DNA from: MWCO01 sp964488865
GTDB taxonomy: Bacteria; Myxococcota_A; Polyangia; Polyangiales; Polyangiaceae
DNA: 64,000 bases
Direction of reading: 5' to 3'
NCBI GenBank assembly: GCA_964488865.1
Contig: CAZAWR010000004.1
Location: 1-64,000 of the forward strand
Shown: positions 63,075 through 64,000 of the stretch, in pieces
Layout: the number at the start of each line of letters is the position of its first letter
Position numbering within the stretch: the stretch's first letter is position 1
The notes under the pieces: model-generated
Seen by the model: only the letters and a program-made list of their open reading frames with translations
The model's database searches: none
What the model was told of the DNA's origin: nothing
Translations under genes and position numbers: made by a program

Positions 63075-64000
63075 CACGCCACCTCCAGGACCGCCGCCAC
63101 GCCCATGGCGCCGCCGGCGCAGATGGTCATCAAGGCGAACTGCTTCTGCCTGCGCTTGAGCTCCTTGAGCCCCTGCATCACCATGCGGGCGCCCGTCGCC
63201 CCGAAGGGGTGGCCGATGGCCACGGAGCCGCCATTGACGTTGAAGCGCTCGGGGTCGAGCTCCCCAATGGGCTCGCTCAGACCCAGGTGCTCCTCGCAGA
63301 ACTTGCGGGAACGAAGCGCCTCGAGGGTGCACGCCACCTGCGCCGCGAACGCCTCGTGCATCTCCACTAGGTCGATGTCCTTCATGGTCAAGCCCGCCTT
63401 CGCCAGCGCCTTCGGGATGCCGAAGACCGGGCCGATCAGCAGCTGCCACGTCGGGTCCACCGCCGTGTACGCCCAGGAACGAAGATAACCCAGGGGCTCG
63501 AGCCCGAGGGCGCGGGCCTTGGACTCGCGCATCACCACGATGGCCGCCGCCCCGTCCGTCAGCGGCGACGCGTTCGCCGCCGTCACCGTCCCATGCTTCT
63601 TGTCGTACACCGGGCGAAGCTTCGCGTAGTCCTCCAGCTTGGAGTCCTTGCGCACGATGTTGTCCTCCCGGAACGCCTCCTTGTAGGGAGGCGCCGCCAC
63701 CGGCATCACCAGGTCGTCGTAGAACCCCTCGGCCCACGCCTTCGCTGCCTTGGTGTGGGACTGATGCGCGATCTCGTCCTGCCACTGCCGCGAGATCCCC
63801 CAGTCCTTCACCATCATCTCGCAGTGCTGGCCCATCGACATGCCCGTGCTCGGCTCTAGAGAGTAGCCAGGCATCGGCGGGATCAGATCCCCCGGCGATA
63901 CCGTCGACAGAAGACGCACCCGGTCCATCGCCGTCTTCGCCTTCTGCAGCCCCATCAACGCCTTCGTCAGCTTGCGGCCCACGCCCAGCGGCAGGTCATC
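63074..64000 (-). CDS. fadI: Acetyl-CoA acyltransferase (thiolase), partial
   Basis: The C-terminal about 308 residues of a thiolase; the 5' part runs past the window edge, including the nucleophilic Cys. Visible are the EMHEAFAAQ motif, NVNGGSVAIGHPFGATGAR with the catalytic His, and CAGGAMG with the second catalytic Cys. It cleaves 3-ketoacyl-CoA with CoA, the last step of the cycle run with the adjacent fadJ. Frame is open to base 64000. Confidence 0.92.
   Translation of the reverse strand, partial: DDLPLGVGRKLTKALMGLQKAKTAMDRVRLLSTVSPGDLIPPMPGYSLEPSTGMSMGQHCEMMVKDWGISRQWQDEIAHQSHTKAAKAWAEGFYDDLVMPVAAPPYKEAFREDNIVRKDSKLEDYAKLRPVYDKKHGTVTAANASPLTDGAAAIVVMRESKARALGLEPLGYLRSWAYTAVDPTWQLLIGPVFGIPKALAKAGLTMKDIDLVEMHEAFAAQVACTLEALRSRKFCEEHLGLSEPIGELDPERFNVNGGSVAIGHPFGATGARMVMQGLKELKRRQKQFALMTICAGGAMGVAAVLEVA

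Overview
The window is high-GC DNA (most genes near two-thirds G+C) with the gene content of a myxobacterium-like member of the Myxococcota. It carries three large Ser/Thr protein kinases, many lipoproteins with Cys-rich or metal-binding repeats (DNDCDG/DDDCDG motifs), kinase genes paired with PEGA/two-helix membrane proteins, and a hemerythrin-GGDEF protein. I assign the group from this style only. I saw no rRNA, tRNA, insertion sequence or CRISPR array.

Layout. 0.1-5.9 kb: a degenerate tandem histidine-kinase-like protein (-), a membrane-anchored PQQ-type beta-propeller (+), and a SEC-C/TPR protein with a HEPN-like RNEAAH motif near its C-terminus (+). 5.9-27.7 kb: a defence island on the minus strand. 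Read from the right it is brxE-brxA-brxB-brxC-pglX-AAA ATPase, then, after an insertion, pglZ-brxD-brxHI. This gene set and order match BREX type 6. Most junctions are ATGA or GTGA overlaps, so the two halves look like tightly coupled operons. Between the AAA ATPase and pglZ sits about 4.4 kb with genes on the plus strand: an unknown 272-aa protein, then a coupled three-gene cassette of a radical SAM protein with a SPASM/twitch-like C-terminus, an HD-type phosphohydrolase with an internal Cys cluster, and a DUF2284-like Cys-rich protein. Ahead of the cassette are a 22-bp-period repeat array and a plausible sigma70 promoter with a G-rich spacer. This cassette is my best candidate for an undescribed system.

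27.7-31.3 kb: the BREX leader with palindromes, an RCC1-like lipoprotein, a hemerythrin-diguanylate cyclase, a small PAAR-like protein, and a truncated second copy of the 3' end of the propeller gene from 1.65-3.14 kb. 31.3-36.8 kb: dusB, an M18 aminopeptidase, a secreted FAD oxidoreductase and a glutathione S-transferase. 36.8-41.1 kb: a four-gene minus-strand operon (kinase, PEGA-like membrane protein, Cys-rich lipoprotein, envelope protein). 41.3-49.3 kb: a beta-helix lipoprotein, a kinase with TolB-like and TPR regions, a sugar-nucleotide epimerase, an ABC-F ATPase and a coupled glutaredoxin-like lipoprotein.

49.4-59.7 kb: a lipoprotein with a C-terminal P/Homo-B domain, a phosphoesterase with a WGR/beta-propeller protein, two tandem MopE-like lipoproteins, a second kinase with a PEGA-type partner, and a PA2778/PA2779-like C39 peptidase pair. 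59.7-60.3 kb is non-coding and holds a run of strong hairpins. 60.3-64.0 kb: a small unknown gene and a fatty-acid beta-oxidation pair (fadJ and a thiolase cut by the window edge).

Functionally, the BREX island would methylate host DNA through PglX and exclude phage through the PglZ, BrxC and BrxHI components. The coupled AAA ATPase, the embedded radical SAM cassette and the flanking HEPN-like protein are possible extra defence layers. The rest is housekeeping metabolism and myxobacterial signalling and envelope genes.
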